The notes beneath the pieces were generated by a model, which saw only the letters and a program-made list of their open reading frames with translations, did not search any database and had not been told where the DNA came from. Shown piece after piece: positions 18,986 to 28,796 of a stretch of 64,000 bases of DNA. The stretch is from JAUHXS01 sp965213575 (GTDB lineage Bacteria; Bacteroidota; Bacteroidia; Chitinophagales; JAUHXS01). The stretch lies in NCBI GenBank assembly GCA_965213575.1, contig CBDBZN010000016.1, positions 62,001 through 126,000 of the forward strand, written 5' to 3'. Position 1 is the stretch's first letter. Each line of letters opens with the position of its first letter. Both the position numbers and the translations under genes were made by a program.

Positions 18986-19781
18986 ATGAAAAAGATATTA
19001 TTAGTATTAAGTGTTACCGTATCAACCTTGACAAGTATCAATTTATTTGCTCAAGCGGATCAGTCACAAGTAATAGATGGATTCTATGAAAGAAGTTTGC
19101 ATAAAGATAATGGCGTGCTTCCTTATGATCATGTTGATGAGTCAGATGTTTTTTGGCAGAAAAGGATTTGGAGAGTTATTGATGTTAGAGAAAAAATGAA
19201 CTTATTCTTTAACTATCCTGACGAAAGGCTTATTCAAATACTTCTTAATGCTACAGAATCCGGAGAGGTTACTGCATTTAATGGTATTGATGATAAGTTC
19301 ACCACTCCAATGACTCCTGAAGAAGTGAAAAAAATTGGCAGGGGAACGGATACAATTTCTGTTGTGGATCCTATCACATTCGAGGAAAAACAAGAGGTTG
19401 TTCAACAGGAGTTAGATTTAACTACCATTAAAAAGTTTAGGCTAAAAGAAGATTGGTTTTTTGATAAGGAAAGTTCTACACTTCAAGTTCGAATTATAGG
19501 TATAGCTCCTGTGTTAGACAGATATGGACGATAATGGTAATTATCTTGAGAGAGCAGGTTATGTTTTGGGTATATTATCCGCATCTAAGAGAAACGTTAG
19601 CTCATCAATGAGGCATTTAATAGATTTAATGATGCTGCAAGATTGACTTTGGTATGATATATTTGAAACCAGATTCTTTAGCAGTTATATTATCAAAGAG
19701 TCTAATGAATTAGATAGAAGGATTCAAGATTATAAATCAGGAGTAGATCAGTTAATAGAAGCTGACAGAGTAAAAAAATGA
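18986..19781 (+). CDS. gldN: T9SS ring protein GldN/PorN (several frameshifts as read)
   Basis: GldN/PorN is the periplasmic partner of GldK in the T9SS ring. The signal peptide ends NLFAQ, and the body has DVFWQKRIWRVIDVREKMN, conserved in the family, and KEDWFFDKESSTLQVRIIG. The frame stops at 19534, but family sequence continues in other frames: YDDNGNY, MFWVYYPHLRETLAH, EAFNRFNDAARL, WYDIFETRFFSSYIIKES, finishing GVDQLIEADRVKK and a stop at 19779-19781. At least four indels fall between about 19526 and 19648. The corrected length is about 264 residues. The spacing of 18 nt after gldM fits the operon. A terminator hairpin lies downstream inside the convergent uvrC end. Confidence 0.88.
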
Positions 19782-19851
19782 TATATTTAAATTTGAACAT
19801 GATTTATGGTCTTACTAATCTGTAGGACTCGATAAATATGTAATAAGTATA

Positions 19852-21631
19852 TTAGTTTTTTGATTTTCCAATTAATTGCTCAAGTTCCTTCACCGGAGTT
19901 TGAGCAATTTTGTTTATTGACTTATATTTTTTTTAATAATAATTCAATCGTTTTTTTGCCTGATTCCGGGTATGTTATCTAGCCTACTTGACCTGCTTTG
20001 TTTTGATCTTTTTAATCTGTGAAAGGTAATAGCGAACCTATGTGCTTCATCTCTTATTTGTTGGAATTACTTTTAAGGAAATAGAATCCATGTTGATTAT
20101 AATAGGGTTCTGAATTATAGTGGCTTATATATTAATTCTTGCTTTTTTGCTATTCCAACTATCGGAATTTTATCAAGTAAATCTAATTTCTTTAAGCTGT
20201 TGAACTGCTGCATTGAGTTGGCCTTTTCCGCCGTCAATTACAATTAAATCCGGCATAGGTTCTTGAGATTTAGTTAGCCGATAATACCTCCTGTACACTA
20301 CCTTCTTCCATAGAGGCAAAGTCATCAGGGCCTTGTACGGTTTTTTATATTAAATCGTCGATAGTCTTTTTTAGATGGCTTGAAGTTTTTAAATACTACC
20401 ATAGAGGCGACAGGCGAGGTGCCTTGTATATTAGAGTTATCAAAACATTCTATATGGCGAGGAATAGTATTAATTTTTAAGTCTTCTTTCATCTGCAAGA
20501 GATCAGTTTCTAAATTTTCTTCTTCTGCAATAGCTTCTGAATGTTTAATAAATTGATTAAACTTAAGATTAATGTTTTTTAAGGATAAATCAAGCAACTT
20601 TTTCTTATCTCCCGCCTGAGGTATCGTCCAATTTTATGTCTGGAGATAATTTTATTACTTCTTGTGTCACGATTTCAAGTGCTTTACCTATCACTATTTT
20701 TCTCTCAATTCATAGATTAAGAATGAGAACTAGTTCCGTAAACTTCTTCTTCTGCTTCATAGGAAGATTGTATAGTTTTGGTTTCTACAATAGAGCCATC
20801 AATAATTTTTAGATAATTTAAGAAAATTATTCCATTTGCATATTTGAAAGTGAATACATCTACGTCTTGGATAGTTTTGCTAACTATAGTTGATTTGCTT
20901 TGGTATTTCTCTAATGCATCTAGTTTGTCTTTAAAAATTTGAGCTTTTTCAAAATTATACACCTCGCTTAATCTAGCAATTTGCTCATTTAAATGATTTT
21001 TTACGGCTTGAAGATTTCCTTTAAGAATATGCTTTATGTGTTGGATGTTTTGTATATAAGATTCTTCAGATTGTAAGCCCTCACATGGCCCTAAACAATT
21101 ATCTATATGGTATTCTAAACAAACTTTAAATTTGCCTTGATCAATATTTTTTTTACTTAAATTGTAATTACATGTTCTTAAAGGAAATAATTTACGCGCT
21201 AAAGCTAATAAAGTTTTAGCTGCATATACGGAGGAGTATGGGCCAAAATATTCTGAGCCATCTTTAATCTTATTTCTAGTTAGAAAAATTCTTGGGAAAC
21301 GTTCATTCTTAACGCATATATACGGATAGGATTTATCATCTTTTAGTTGAATATTATATTTAGGTTGATGTTGCTTAACAAGAGAATCTTCTAATAATAA
21401 TGCATCTTGCTCTGAATTAACTGTAACAAATTCAATAGCTTGTATTTTATCTACTAGTAATTTAGTTCTATAAGAATTATATCTTTGTTTAGAAAAATAA
21501 GAAGATACTCGTTTCTTAATATTTTTTGCCTTACCGATGTATATAATATTGCCTTTTTGGCTTAAGTACTTATAAATACCGGGTTGGTTAGGAAGAGAAG
21601 GGAGGATTTTATTAAATTCATGCCGTGTCAT
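19852..21631 (-). CDS. uvrC: Excinuclease ABC subunit C (many frameshifts as read)
   Basis: UvrC makes the two incisions around UvrAB-marked DNA lesions. The N-terminal GIY-YIG nuclease is intact: LPNQPGIYKYLSQKGNIIYI, GKAKNIKKRVSSYF, and EYFGPYSS; then the Cys cluster around CLEYHIDNCLGPC and a UVR helix pair. Downstream of about 20725 the frame breaks repeatedly, but blocks continue: AGDKKKLLDLSLKN, HIECFDNSNIQGTSPVASMV, PDLIVIDGGKGQL (the RNase H-like catalytic region), PIVGIAKK, and helix-hairpin-helix LDNIPGIRQKTIELLLKKY, ending LIGKSKN at 19852. Corrected length of about 590 residues is normal. It follows PBP1A by 26 nt on the same strand and converges on gldN. Confidence 0.88.
19874..19909 (+). 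terminator. Terminator hairpin for the gld operon, embedded in the 3' end of uvrC
   Basis: AATTGCTCAA and TTGAGCAATT form a perfect 10-bp stem with a 16-nt loop, followed on the plus strand by TTGTTTATT. It lies 92 nt after the gldN stop but inside the last 20 codons of the convergent uvrC gene, so the same bases encode residues near the UvrC C-terminus. Confidence 0.6.
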
Positions 21632-21657
21632 AAAATATTAAAATGAAAGAGTCTAAG

Positions 21658-23920
21658 TTACTCATCATACATATTTTCTAAATTAACAGAACCTTGACCT
21701 GGCGTAGTTTTTGTATTTACTTCGTATTTATGACAATTTAATTCAATAGCATTAGGATCTTCCGGAAGTTCGAATACATCAGTTTGCGAAATGCCTGTAG
21801 TAGAATCAGCATATACTCTCTTCATAAATTCAGCCCAAATAGGTAAGGCTAAAAATGCACCTTGTCCTAATCGAATAGATCTAAAATGAACTGCTCGGTC
21901 ATCGCAACCCACCCATGCCCCCGCAACTAACTTAGGCACTATACCTATAAACCAACCATCAGAATGATTTTGAGTGGTAGCAGTTTTACCGGCGATATCT
22001 CCAGTAAAATTATATCTATACCGAAGTCTATAAGCTGTGCCTCCACTTTGAGAGGTTACATTTTCCATCATTTTTAGCATAGCATAGCTGGTTTCTTCTC
22101 TAAGTGCTTCTCGTTTTTCTGTAGCAAAATTTTGAATTAGGTTTCCGTTTTTATCTTCAATTTTTGTTATATACATAGGCCTTGAAGCGAAACCTTTATT
22201 AGCAAATGTGCTGTACGCCCCTACCATTTCATATACAGAAATATCTGCTACACCCAAACAGATGGATGGGACTGGAGGAATGTCGCTTTCTATGCCCATT
22301 GCTCTGGCAAGAGTTATAACATTTTGTCCGTTGGCAGGGCCAAATTCTTTCATAATTTTAGCAGTTATAGTATTTACAGAACCTGCTAAACCTTCTTTTA
22401 CTTTTAACATATTACCATAATTCTTACTACTAGCATTTTCTGCAGTCCAATTATTATATTCTTCAAATGTTTCCGGGACATTTGGGTATTCTTTGCAAGG
22501 TGATAATCCATTATCAATAGCTACTGCATATACAAAAGGCTTAAATGTAGATCCAACTTGTCTTTTTGCACGTGGATTGACGTGATCATATTTAAAATAT
22601 TCATGATCAATGCCACCTACCCAAGCCTTGATATGTCCATTAGAGGGATCCATTGCCATAAAACCTGTATGTATGAAGTATTTATAATATTTAATAGAAT
22701 CTAATGGGCTCATGACGGTATCTATATCACCATTCCAAGAAAATACTGTCATTTTTACCGGGGTATTAAAAATTACGTCAATTGAATCTTGTGAGATACC
22801 GGCTTTTTTTAGTTCACGATACCTGCCTGACCGCTTTACGGAGCGAGTTATTATTTCAGGGTTTTTCTTCCAAGGAATTGCATCTTTCCAATGATCATAA
22901 AAAGTATCCTGTAAAATACGCAGATGCAGGTCAACAGCCTCTTCTGCGTATTTTTGTAGTCTGGAATCAATAGTAGTATATATTTTTAATCCATCTCTAT
23001 AAATATCATAATTTGTGCCATCTACTTTTTGATTTTCCCTGCTCCATTTAAGCAATGACAGCTGCAGGATTGTTCTAAAATAAGGCGCTAGTCCTTCGTT
23101 ATGATTAGCTGTATTGTATTTTAAGTGTATGGAATCCCTGCTTAAGAGAATCAGCTACTTCCTTGCTTATAAAATTATATTTAGTCATTTGAGTTAGCAC
23201 AATATTTCTCCTCCTCATAGAACTTTTAGGATTTCTCTTAGGATTAAAATAAGTAGTCGCTTTAAGCATGCCAACTAAAGTTGCCGCTTCTTCAATTGTT
23301 AGAGAGTCAGGAGTAGTGCTAAAATAGGTATTGGCTGCGGCTTTAATGCCAAAAGAATTTTCACCAAATGGAACAGTATTAAAATAATTAGCTATGATTT
23401 CTTCTTTAGTATAGCTTTTTTCTAATTTGATCGCTATAAACCATTCTAATAGTTTTTGTTTTAATTTTTCTAACAGGCTTCCATGCCTATGATGAAATAA
23501 ATTTTTCGCTAATTGCTGCGTAATCGTACTCGCTCCGCTTTGATTTCCTTTTAATGTTCTCACAATAGCTGTCATCAAACCTCGAATATCAATGCCTGAA
23601 TGTTCATAAAAACGAATATCTTCAGTCGCTATTAATGCATTTACTAAATTGGGAGAGAGATCTTCAAAATTGATATTCGATCTATTTTCTATATAATATT
23701 TACCTAGTAAAACACCATCTGAGGTAAATACTTCGCTTGCCAGAGCATTTTGAGGATTCTCTAGTTCTTCAAAGCTAGGAAGATTACCTAATCTTCCATC
23801 AGCGATAAGGAATATTAGTAAGCTTACAGTTAATAGTATGGTAAGAAAAGGAAACCAGAGTAATAAGAGATATCTTTTCTTTGTCCTATTACTGTTTATT
23901 ATCTTTTTATTCTTGGCCAT
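21658..23920 (-). CDS. mrcA: Class A penicillin-binding protein 1A (one frameshift as read)
   Basis: This bifunctional peptidoglycan synthase has a cytoplasmic Lys-rich start, one membrane helix at about 17-40 and a GT51 glycosyltransferase domain with ATEDIRFYEHSGIDIRG, GASTITQQLAKNLF and EIIANYFNTVPFGENSFGI. The transpeptidase domain carries the SXXK serine in VGSTFKPFVYA, SXN as SVNTI, and KTATTQNHSDGWFIG in place of KTG. A single indel near 23108 separates the two parts, since EGLAPYFRTILQLSLLKW continues in the second frame; corrected length is about 750 residues. It begins 2 nt after the porW/sprE-like stop, so the two are translationally close and presumably cotranscribed with uvrC. 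Confidence 0.92.
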
Positions 23921-23922
23921 CT

Positions 23923-26658
23923 TTATTTGTAATTTGAATCATAAAACGCCCAATATTCATCAAACGAATCATTTTTATAAACTTGTCCTAAATTGTTATT
24001 AGTAATAGTAACAATTTTATATGAAATATTCTTTAATGTGTTGGATATATCTTTTTGGTCTTTGATCTCTTTAACATATAAATTTGCTTTAGTATAATTT
24101 GGAAATTCTTTTATAAGAATAACGTATTGTTGTTTTACGACTGTAGTAGAGACTTTATATTTATCCAATTTATGATATTTATTATTGTAATTTGCTAATG
24201 AGCTAACAGTTTCTTCTCCGGTAAATGCAGAATCCACGGCCACTATGCATACAAAATGAGGATCAGCATCTTTGTAATCAAATATGCTGCTAGATTTTTT
24301 ATTATCTTCTTTTATGTCAGTAGACTGAATTTCGTCAATTTGTACTAAAATTTGCTTTGCTTTAAATCTGACTTCATGATTTGGATAGATATTTATAATA
24401 TTTTTCAATGCTGCTCTAAAATTGTCAATATCTTTAGTTTGCCCAATAATTAAAGTTTTTAATAAATCAAATTTGGGTTTTAGGTCAGTTTCAGGATATA
24501 AGCTATCTACCATGTTTATATTAGTTAAGGCTTTATCTAAATATCCTTCATTATATAAATGGTAAGTGGTTTCATATATTTCTTGCACTTGTGCGCTTGA
24601 TTTATTTAATTCATTAAAATAGTTTGCGTTTAAGATAAATTTTGCAAAATCAGTTTCAGGAAATTCTGTAATGATCTTATTTTTATACTTATCTGATTCG
24701 CTCAAATTACCGTTACGTTTATTTAATAAATACAGATTGTAATATACTTGAGGAGTTAGTTCCTTTGCACCACCTTCATCAGCTATTTCTTTAAATAGTA
24801 TGATGGCTTCTTTATTATCATTCAAATTTTCTTTATAAATATTTGCTAGTGCAAATTTTGCCCTAGCTTCCTTATCAATAGACGTTTGCAGATTATTTTC
24901 ATCTATAGGAATAGCCTTTAATAGTGATTGTTTATAAGCTTCATAATTCTTAGAGCCGGTTGTTGTTTTAACTATTTCAGAAGTTTCTTCTTCCGTTTCA
25001 TTAGCGACACTTTCTTTATTAGCACGTCGCCAGTTATCTTCTAAAGGGCGCTTTCCCCATTTATCAATGAAATCTTTATATCCATCTGCTTTTGCAGAAG
25101 CACTATAAAAATACCATTCTCCTGAACTTGCAGTTTCAGTGTTATCTTCAAAAGCAATTAGTTTAATAGAAGAACTCTTTAAGGATGCTTCAATATCTTT
25201 CTTTCGCATTTCTTCGATCACTTCATCCAAATACTTTTCCCGCTCGTTCTGTGTTAGAGAATAAAGATATTGTAAGGTATCTTCTTTTGTTATGATAGCA
25301 ACCTGTTCAACAATTAAACTAAGCGTATTGCTACTATTAGAAATGCGTTCGTAATCATAATAAGTTTGCGGTAAATAAATGAGTGTACTGTCGTAATAAT
25401 TTTTAGTTAATGCGTAATTTTCCTCTGCATATGCTAGTTCGCCCAGTTTAAGAAAAGATAAAGCCTTTTGCTTATTATTTTTACTACTATAAGCAATAGA
25501 TGTTTCTAGCAGCTCTTTCCCTTCCGGAGTTTTTCCGTCTTTTAAAGTTATTTTGGCCAAGTAATAATATATTTGATCGAGGTATTCTACATTTTTTCTA
25601 TCTTTTGCCATTTTCAAAAGAATATTTTCAATATCAGTTTCTTGCGTTTGTTTGCTGTCTTCATAAGCTTTCGCAATATTAATCTTTGCATTAAATGCGA
25701 GTTCATATTCCGGAGCCAGTTCAAGTACCTCGTTGAAACTTTGAATAGCTAAAAAGTTATTATTTTGTTTAGCATATAATTGGCCCAAAATGAATTGATA
25801 ACGAGTTTTTTTATTTTTTAAAGATATCAGTTCAATACCTTCACTTAAAGTAGTTATTGCAAGGTCATAATTTTGCCTTTTGATATGATAATAAGTATGT
25901 AAAATTTCAAGTTCATCCCGTAAGCCTTCAGAAAATTCATCGTCATTCTTTGCTAGAGCAAGCAAACTTTGGGCTTCTGTATATTGGCCCACGGTAATAT
26001 ATGTTTTTATTAACCACAATAATGCTTCATCCTTAATAGTTTTATGGTCTAAAAAATTTAAAAAATTATCATCTGCATCTTTGTCATCATCCTTTGCGTC
26101 TTTTTTCTTCTTTTTTGTAGCTTTTTTCTTTTGTTTTTTATAATTAAGTTTTTTTCTTTTAGTGCTTTTTTTCTTTTTGCTACCTTTTACGATTCTCTTT
26201 TTCCCATCATGAAACTCAGAAGTGATATATTTAAAGGTAGTAAGCGCTTCATCATATTCACCTTTCACAAAGAATCCTTTCCCCATGATTAAGTAACAAT
26301 CATCTACCCATTTACTTATTTCATGCCTGTAGATAGATTTAGATGCTTTTTCTATAGCACGATCCATCTCAGGGTTCACTTGGCTTGCCTGCTCCAAGTC
26401 AATATATTCATATATGCTCAGCAGTTCGTCGTAATTATCTTGATGAATATCTGTCAGCTTTTTAAACCCTTCCGTTAAACTCAGCTTTGCATGGAAATAA
26501 GTATTATATCTCGCTGTTAGGTCCTGGTAACCCAGCTTTATGCCAGATGGATAGGAAGCCTTTTTTTTAGACCGTCTGCTTCTTGTTTGTGCATCGGCAG
26601 TCGTAAAAATAGAAAAGCATAAAATAAAGGCTAAAAAATAATAATTTGCAATCTTCAA
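23923..26658 (-). CDS. porW: PorW/SprE-like TPR protein of the type IX secretion system
   Basis: The 911-aa protein has a signal peptide ending TTADAQ, then RYNTYFHAKLSLTEGFKKL and HQDNYDELLSIYEY, the conserved opening of the PorW/SprE family that links the PorKN ring to the translocon. A long array of TPR-like helices follows (about 90-800), interrupted by a very Lys-rich low-complexity segment at about 165-195. The C-terminal block (VVKQQYVILIKEFPNYTKA through FDEYWAFYDSNYK) is the family's conserved end. Known PorW/SprE proteins are lipoproteins; here no lipobox Cys follows the signal peptide, so the protein looks soluble periplasmic. Start ATG 26658 opens the signal peptide. It is transcribed with PBP1A and uvrC, opposite to porP-gldN. 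Confidence 0.8.
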   Translation of the reverse strand: MKIANYYFLAFILCFSIFTTADAQTRSRRSKKKASYPSGIKLGYQDLTARYNTYFHAKLSLTEGFKKLTDIHQDNYDELLSIYEYIDLEQASQVNPEMDRAIEKASKSIYRHEISKWVDDCYLIMGKGFFVKGEYDEALTTFKYITSEFHDGKKRIVKGSKKKKSTKRKKLNYKKQKKKATKKKKKDAKDDDKDADDNFLNFLDHKTIKDEALLWLIKTYITVGQYTEAQSLLALAKNDDEFSEGLRDELEILHTYYHIKRQNYDLAITTLSEGIELISLKNKKTRYQFILGQLYAKQNNNFLAIQSFNEVLELAPEYELAFNAKINIAKAYEDSKQTQETDIENILLKMAKDRKNVEYLDQIYYYLAKITLKDGKTPEGKELLETSIAYSSKNNKQKALSFLKLGELAYAEENYALTKNYYDSTLIYLPQTYYDYERISNSSNTLSLIVEQVAIITKEDTLQYLYSLTQNEREKYLDEVIEEMRKKDIEASLKSSSIKLIAFEDNTETASSGEWYFYSASAKADGYKDFIDKWGKRPLEDNWRRANKESVANETEEETSEIVKTTTGSKNYEAYKQSLLKAIPIDENNLQTSIDKEARAKFALANIYKENLNDNKEAIILFKEIADEGGAKELTPQVYYNLYLLNKRNGNLSESDKYKNKIITEFPETDFAKFILNANYFNELNKSSAQVQEIYETTYHLYNEGYLDKALTNINMVDSLYPETDLKPKFDLLKTLIIGQTKDIDNFRAALKNIINIYPNHEVRFKAKQILVQIDEIQSTDIKEDNKKSSSIFDYKDADPHFVCIVAVDSAFTGEETVSSLANYNNKYHKLDKYKVSTTVVKQQYVILIKEFPNYTKANLYVKEIKDQKDISNTLKNISYKIVTITNNNLGQVYKNDSFDEYWAFYDSNYK

Positions 26659-26772
26659 AATAACTGTGATATTTACAGAATACTCTATATATAACTATAT
26701 TTATCATAAAGTTATTTTATTTTGCCGAGAAATAAACAAGATAGTATAAGGTGATTTGTTTTAAGATTTAAT

Positions 26773-27645
26773 ATGGCTGAAAAAAAGAAGATAAAGAAAA
26801 AATTTTCGGAGAAGTTAAAGCACAAATATCGCCTTGTGATCAGAGATGATAGTACATTTGAAGAAAAGGCTTCTTTGAGGCTTTCTCGAATGAATCTATA
26901 CATTGTTTCGAGCACTATATTAGTTATTTTGGTTTTAATCGTTACGAGCATTATCACGTTAACTCCCTTAAGAGAATATATTCCGGGCTATGCTGATATA
27001 GGCTTGCGAAGAGATTTGACATTCATAACTATCAAAACAGATTCGTTGGAAAAAGTCATAGAGAGAAGGAATCTTTATATCCAAAATATTCAAAATGTAG
27101 TACAAGGAAATATTGATACCTTGCCCGAAAAATCTGAAGTTGTAAATGAATTAAAATATGATACCTTTCGTATGGCTAAAATTTCTAAAGCTGATTCAGC
27201 ATTACGTGCTGATTTAGAAGGTACAGAACGATATATGCTTATGAATGAAACAGATGCTTTTAAAGCTAAATTGAAAAATGTGCACTTTTTTGCTCCCACC
27301 ACAGGATTTATAACATCAGGTTTTGATATGCGGAATGATCATTTCGGAATAGATATTGTTTCTCCCGAAAATGAATCAGTCAAAGCAGTATATAATGGCT
27401 ATGTAGTGATGTCTGCTTGGAATATTGAGACTGGATATGTAGTAGCGATCCAACATAATCATAATTTACTTTCTATCTATAAGCATAACTCAAAGGTTTT
27501 TAAAAACATTGGCGATTATGTGCAAGCAGGAGATGTGATTGCTATAGTAGGTAATACTGGAGAATTAACCACCGGGCCTCATTTACATTTTGAGCTTTGG
27601 AAAGATGGCTTAGCTTTGAATCCCGAAGATTTTATAGTATTTTAG
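26773..27645 (+). CDS. M23 (LytM-type) peptidoglycan metallopeptidase, membrane anchored
   Basis: The 290-aa protein has a basic cytoplasmic start (about 45 residues), one membrane helix at about 45-66, a coiled-coil linker and a C-terminal peptidase domain. Zinc ligands are visible as HFGID (His190 and Asp194) and HLHFE (His270 with catalytic His/partner at 272), with GNTGELTTGPHLHFELW typical of active M23 enzymes. It therefore probably cleaves peptidoglycan cross-bridges in the periplasm. It is followed after 20 nt by a bactofilin gene, a common pairing in which the bactofilin scaffold positions the hydrolase for cell shape. It is divergent from the porW-like gene, with 114 nt between. Confidence 0.92.
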   Translation: MAEKKKIKKKFSEKLKHKYRLVIRDDSTFEEKASLRLSRMNLYIVSSTILVILVLIVTSIITLTPLREYIPGYADIGLRRDLTFITIKTDSLEKVIERRNLYIQNIQNVVQGNIDTLPEKSEVVNELKYDTFRMAKISKADSALRADLEGTERYMLMNETDAFKAKLKNVHFFAPTTGFITSGFDMRNDHFGIDIVSPENESVKAVYNGYVVMSAWNIETGYVVAIQHNHNLLSIYKHNSKVFKNIGDYVQAGDVIAIVGNTGELTTGPHLHFELWKDGLALNPEDFIVF

Positions 27646-27665
27646 CAATTATAACTATTTAGCAT

Positions 27666-28097
27666 ATGTTTAACGGAAATCAAAGTAATAAAGATATTAA
27701 TAAAAATACTACTATTACTAATTCTTCATCTGTCAACATAATTGGAGAAGGGACTGAGATAAAAGGAGATATTAATTCTAATGGTGATATTAGAATAGAT
27801 GGTAAGATCCACGGAAAAATCTTTTCAAAAGCTAAAGTAGTAATTGGAACAACCGGAGAAGTAAATGGTGATATTACTTGTTGTAATGCTGACATTTCAG
27901 GTAAAATAGATGGTGAGATAAAGGTTCAAGAATTACTTTTTTTGAAATCCACTTCTTGCATAGAAGGACAAATCACTACAGAGAAACTTGTAATTGAGTC
28001 AGGGGCTGAATTTAACGGAGAATGTAAAATGGGCGCCGGTAATGTAAATGAAAAACTTATAGATAAAGATCATCCGCTTAAAAAGGAAGCTGTATAA
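27666..28097 (+). CDS. Bactofilin (polymer-forming cytoskeletal protein)
   Basis: The 143-aa protein is typical of bactofilins: a disordered Asn/Ser-rich N-terminal tail of about 25 residues, then a right-handed beta-helix made of hydrophobic repeats, NIIGEGTEIKGDINSNGDIR, DGKIHGKIFSKAKVVIG, EVNGDITCCNADISGKIDGE, and a short charged tail. Bactofilins polymerise without nucleotide and bind the membrane. Its position directly after the M23 peptidase supports a role in directing cell-wall remodelling. Confidence 0.92.
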   Translation: MFNGNQSNKDINKNTTITNSSSVNIIGEGTEIKGDINSNGDIRIDGKIHGKIFSKAKVVIGTTGEVNGDITCCNADISGKIDGEIKVQELLFLKSTSCIEGQITTEKLVIESGAEFNGECKMGAGNVNEKLIDKDHPLKKEAV

Positions 28098-28172
28098 GAT
28101 TACTCCAATAGCATATTCTCAATTCCAATCTGCAAAGCATACTCTTAGAATTAGTTAAATAAATATTTTAAG

Positions 28173-28781
28173 TTGCTAATTACTAAAAAGCTGTCAGAAC
28201 ACATTCCTGTTGAAGCATTACCTATCATTCAATATTATTTTGATAAGTACAACTTTAAGTTAACAATTACTAGAGATAGGAGGACTAAACTGGGAGATTA
28301 CCGTCCACCAAGGGGCCAGCACGGGCATAGAATTTCCGTGAATGGTACGCTTAATCAATATTCTTTTTTAGTCACCCTAATTCATGAGATTGCTCACCTA
28401 ATTACATGGGAACAATACAACAACCGCGTAAAATCGCATGGCTCAGAATGGAAAGGTATTTTTAAAATAATTATGCATTATTTTCTAAAAAAGAAAGTTT
28501 TTCCTGAAGATTTAAGGATGATATTAAGGCAGCATATAGAAAATCCTCCGGCGGCAAGCTGCAGAGATGTTAAATTAATTAAAGCATTGCGGAAATACGA
28601 TGCTAAATCATCCGATAAAATATTATTAGAGGAAATTAATGAGGGCGTGGAATTTGTTTATTCAGAAAACAGGGTTTTTAAGAAGCTTAAGAAATTAAGA
28701 AAACGCTATCAATGTATTGAAGTTGCTTCTCAAAAAATTTATTTATTCAGCCCTATTGCAGAGGTTGAAATAGTTAATTAA
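28173..28781 (+). CDS. SprT-like zinc metallopeptidase domain protein
   Basis: The 202-aa cytoplasmic protein has the SprT-like layout: KLTITRDRRTKLGDYRPP, ISVNGTLNQYSFLVTLIHEI, the zinc motif HEIAH (71-75) and a downstream third ligand in SHGSEWK (about 89), as in SprT/Spartan-family proteases. The C-terminal zinc-ribbon cysteines seen in many SprT proteins are absent; only one Cys is near CRDVK and one near RYQCIEV. The start is TTG at 28173, supported by the length of the family N-terminus. Its substrate is unknown. It converges with accC with a 15-nt gap. Confidence 0.82.
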   Translation: MLITKKLSEHIPVEALPIIQYYFDKYNFKLTITRDRRTKLGDYRPPRGQHGHRISVNGTLNQYSFLVTLIHEIAHLITWEQYNNRVKSHGSEWKGIFKIIMHYFLKKKVFPEDLRMILRQHIENPPAASCRDVKLIKALRKYDAKSSDKILLEEINEGVEFVYSENRVFKKLKKLRKRYQCIEVASQKIYLFSPIAEVEIVN

Positions 28782-28796
28782 ATAGTGCCTTACTTG

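Noticed and set aside
17304..19781. Programmed ribosomal frameshifting in gldM or gldN
   Set aside because: No slippery heptamer with a downstream structure at the breaks, the breaks are numerous and in both directions, and known homologues are read in a single frame.
19852..21631. uvrC as a true decaying pseudogene
   Set aside because: Residues on each side of every indel are still conserved, including the catalytic GGKGQ and HhH regions; decay would also leave substitutions.
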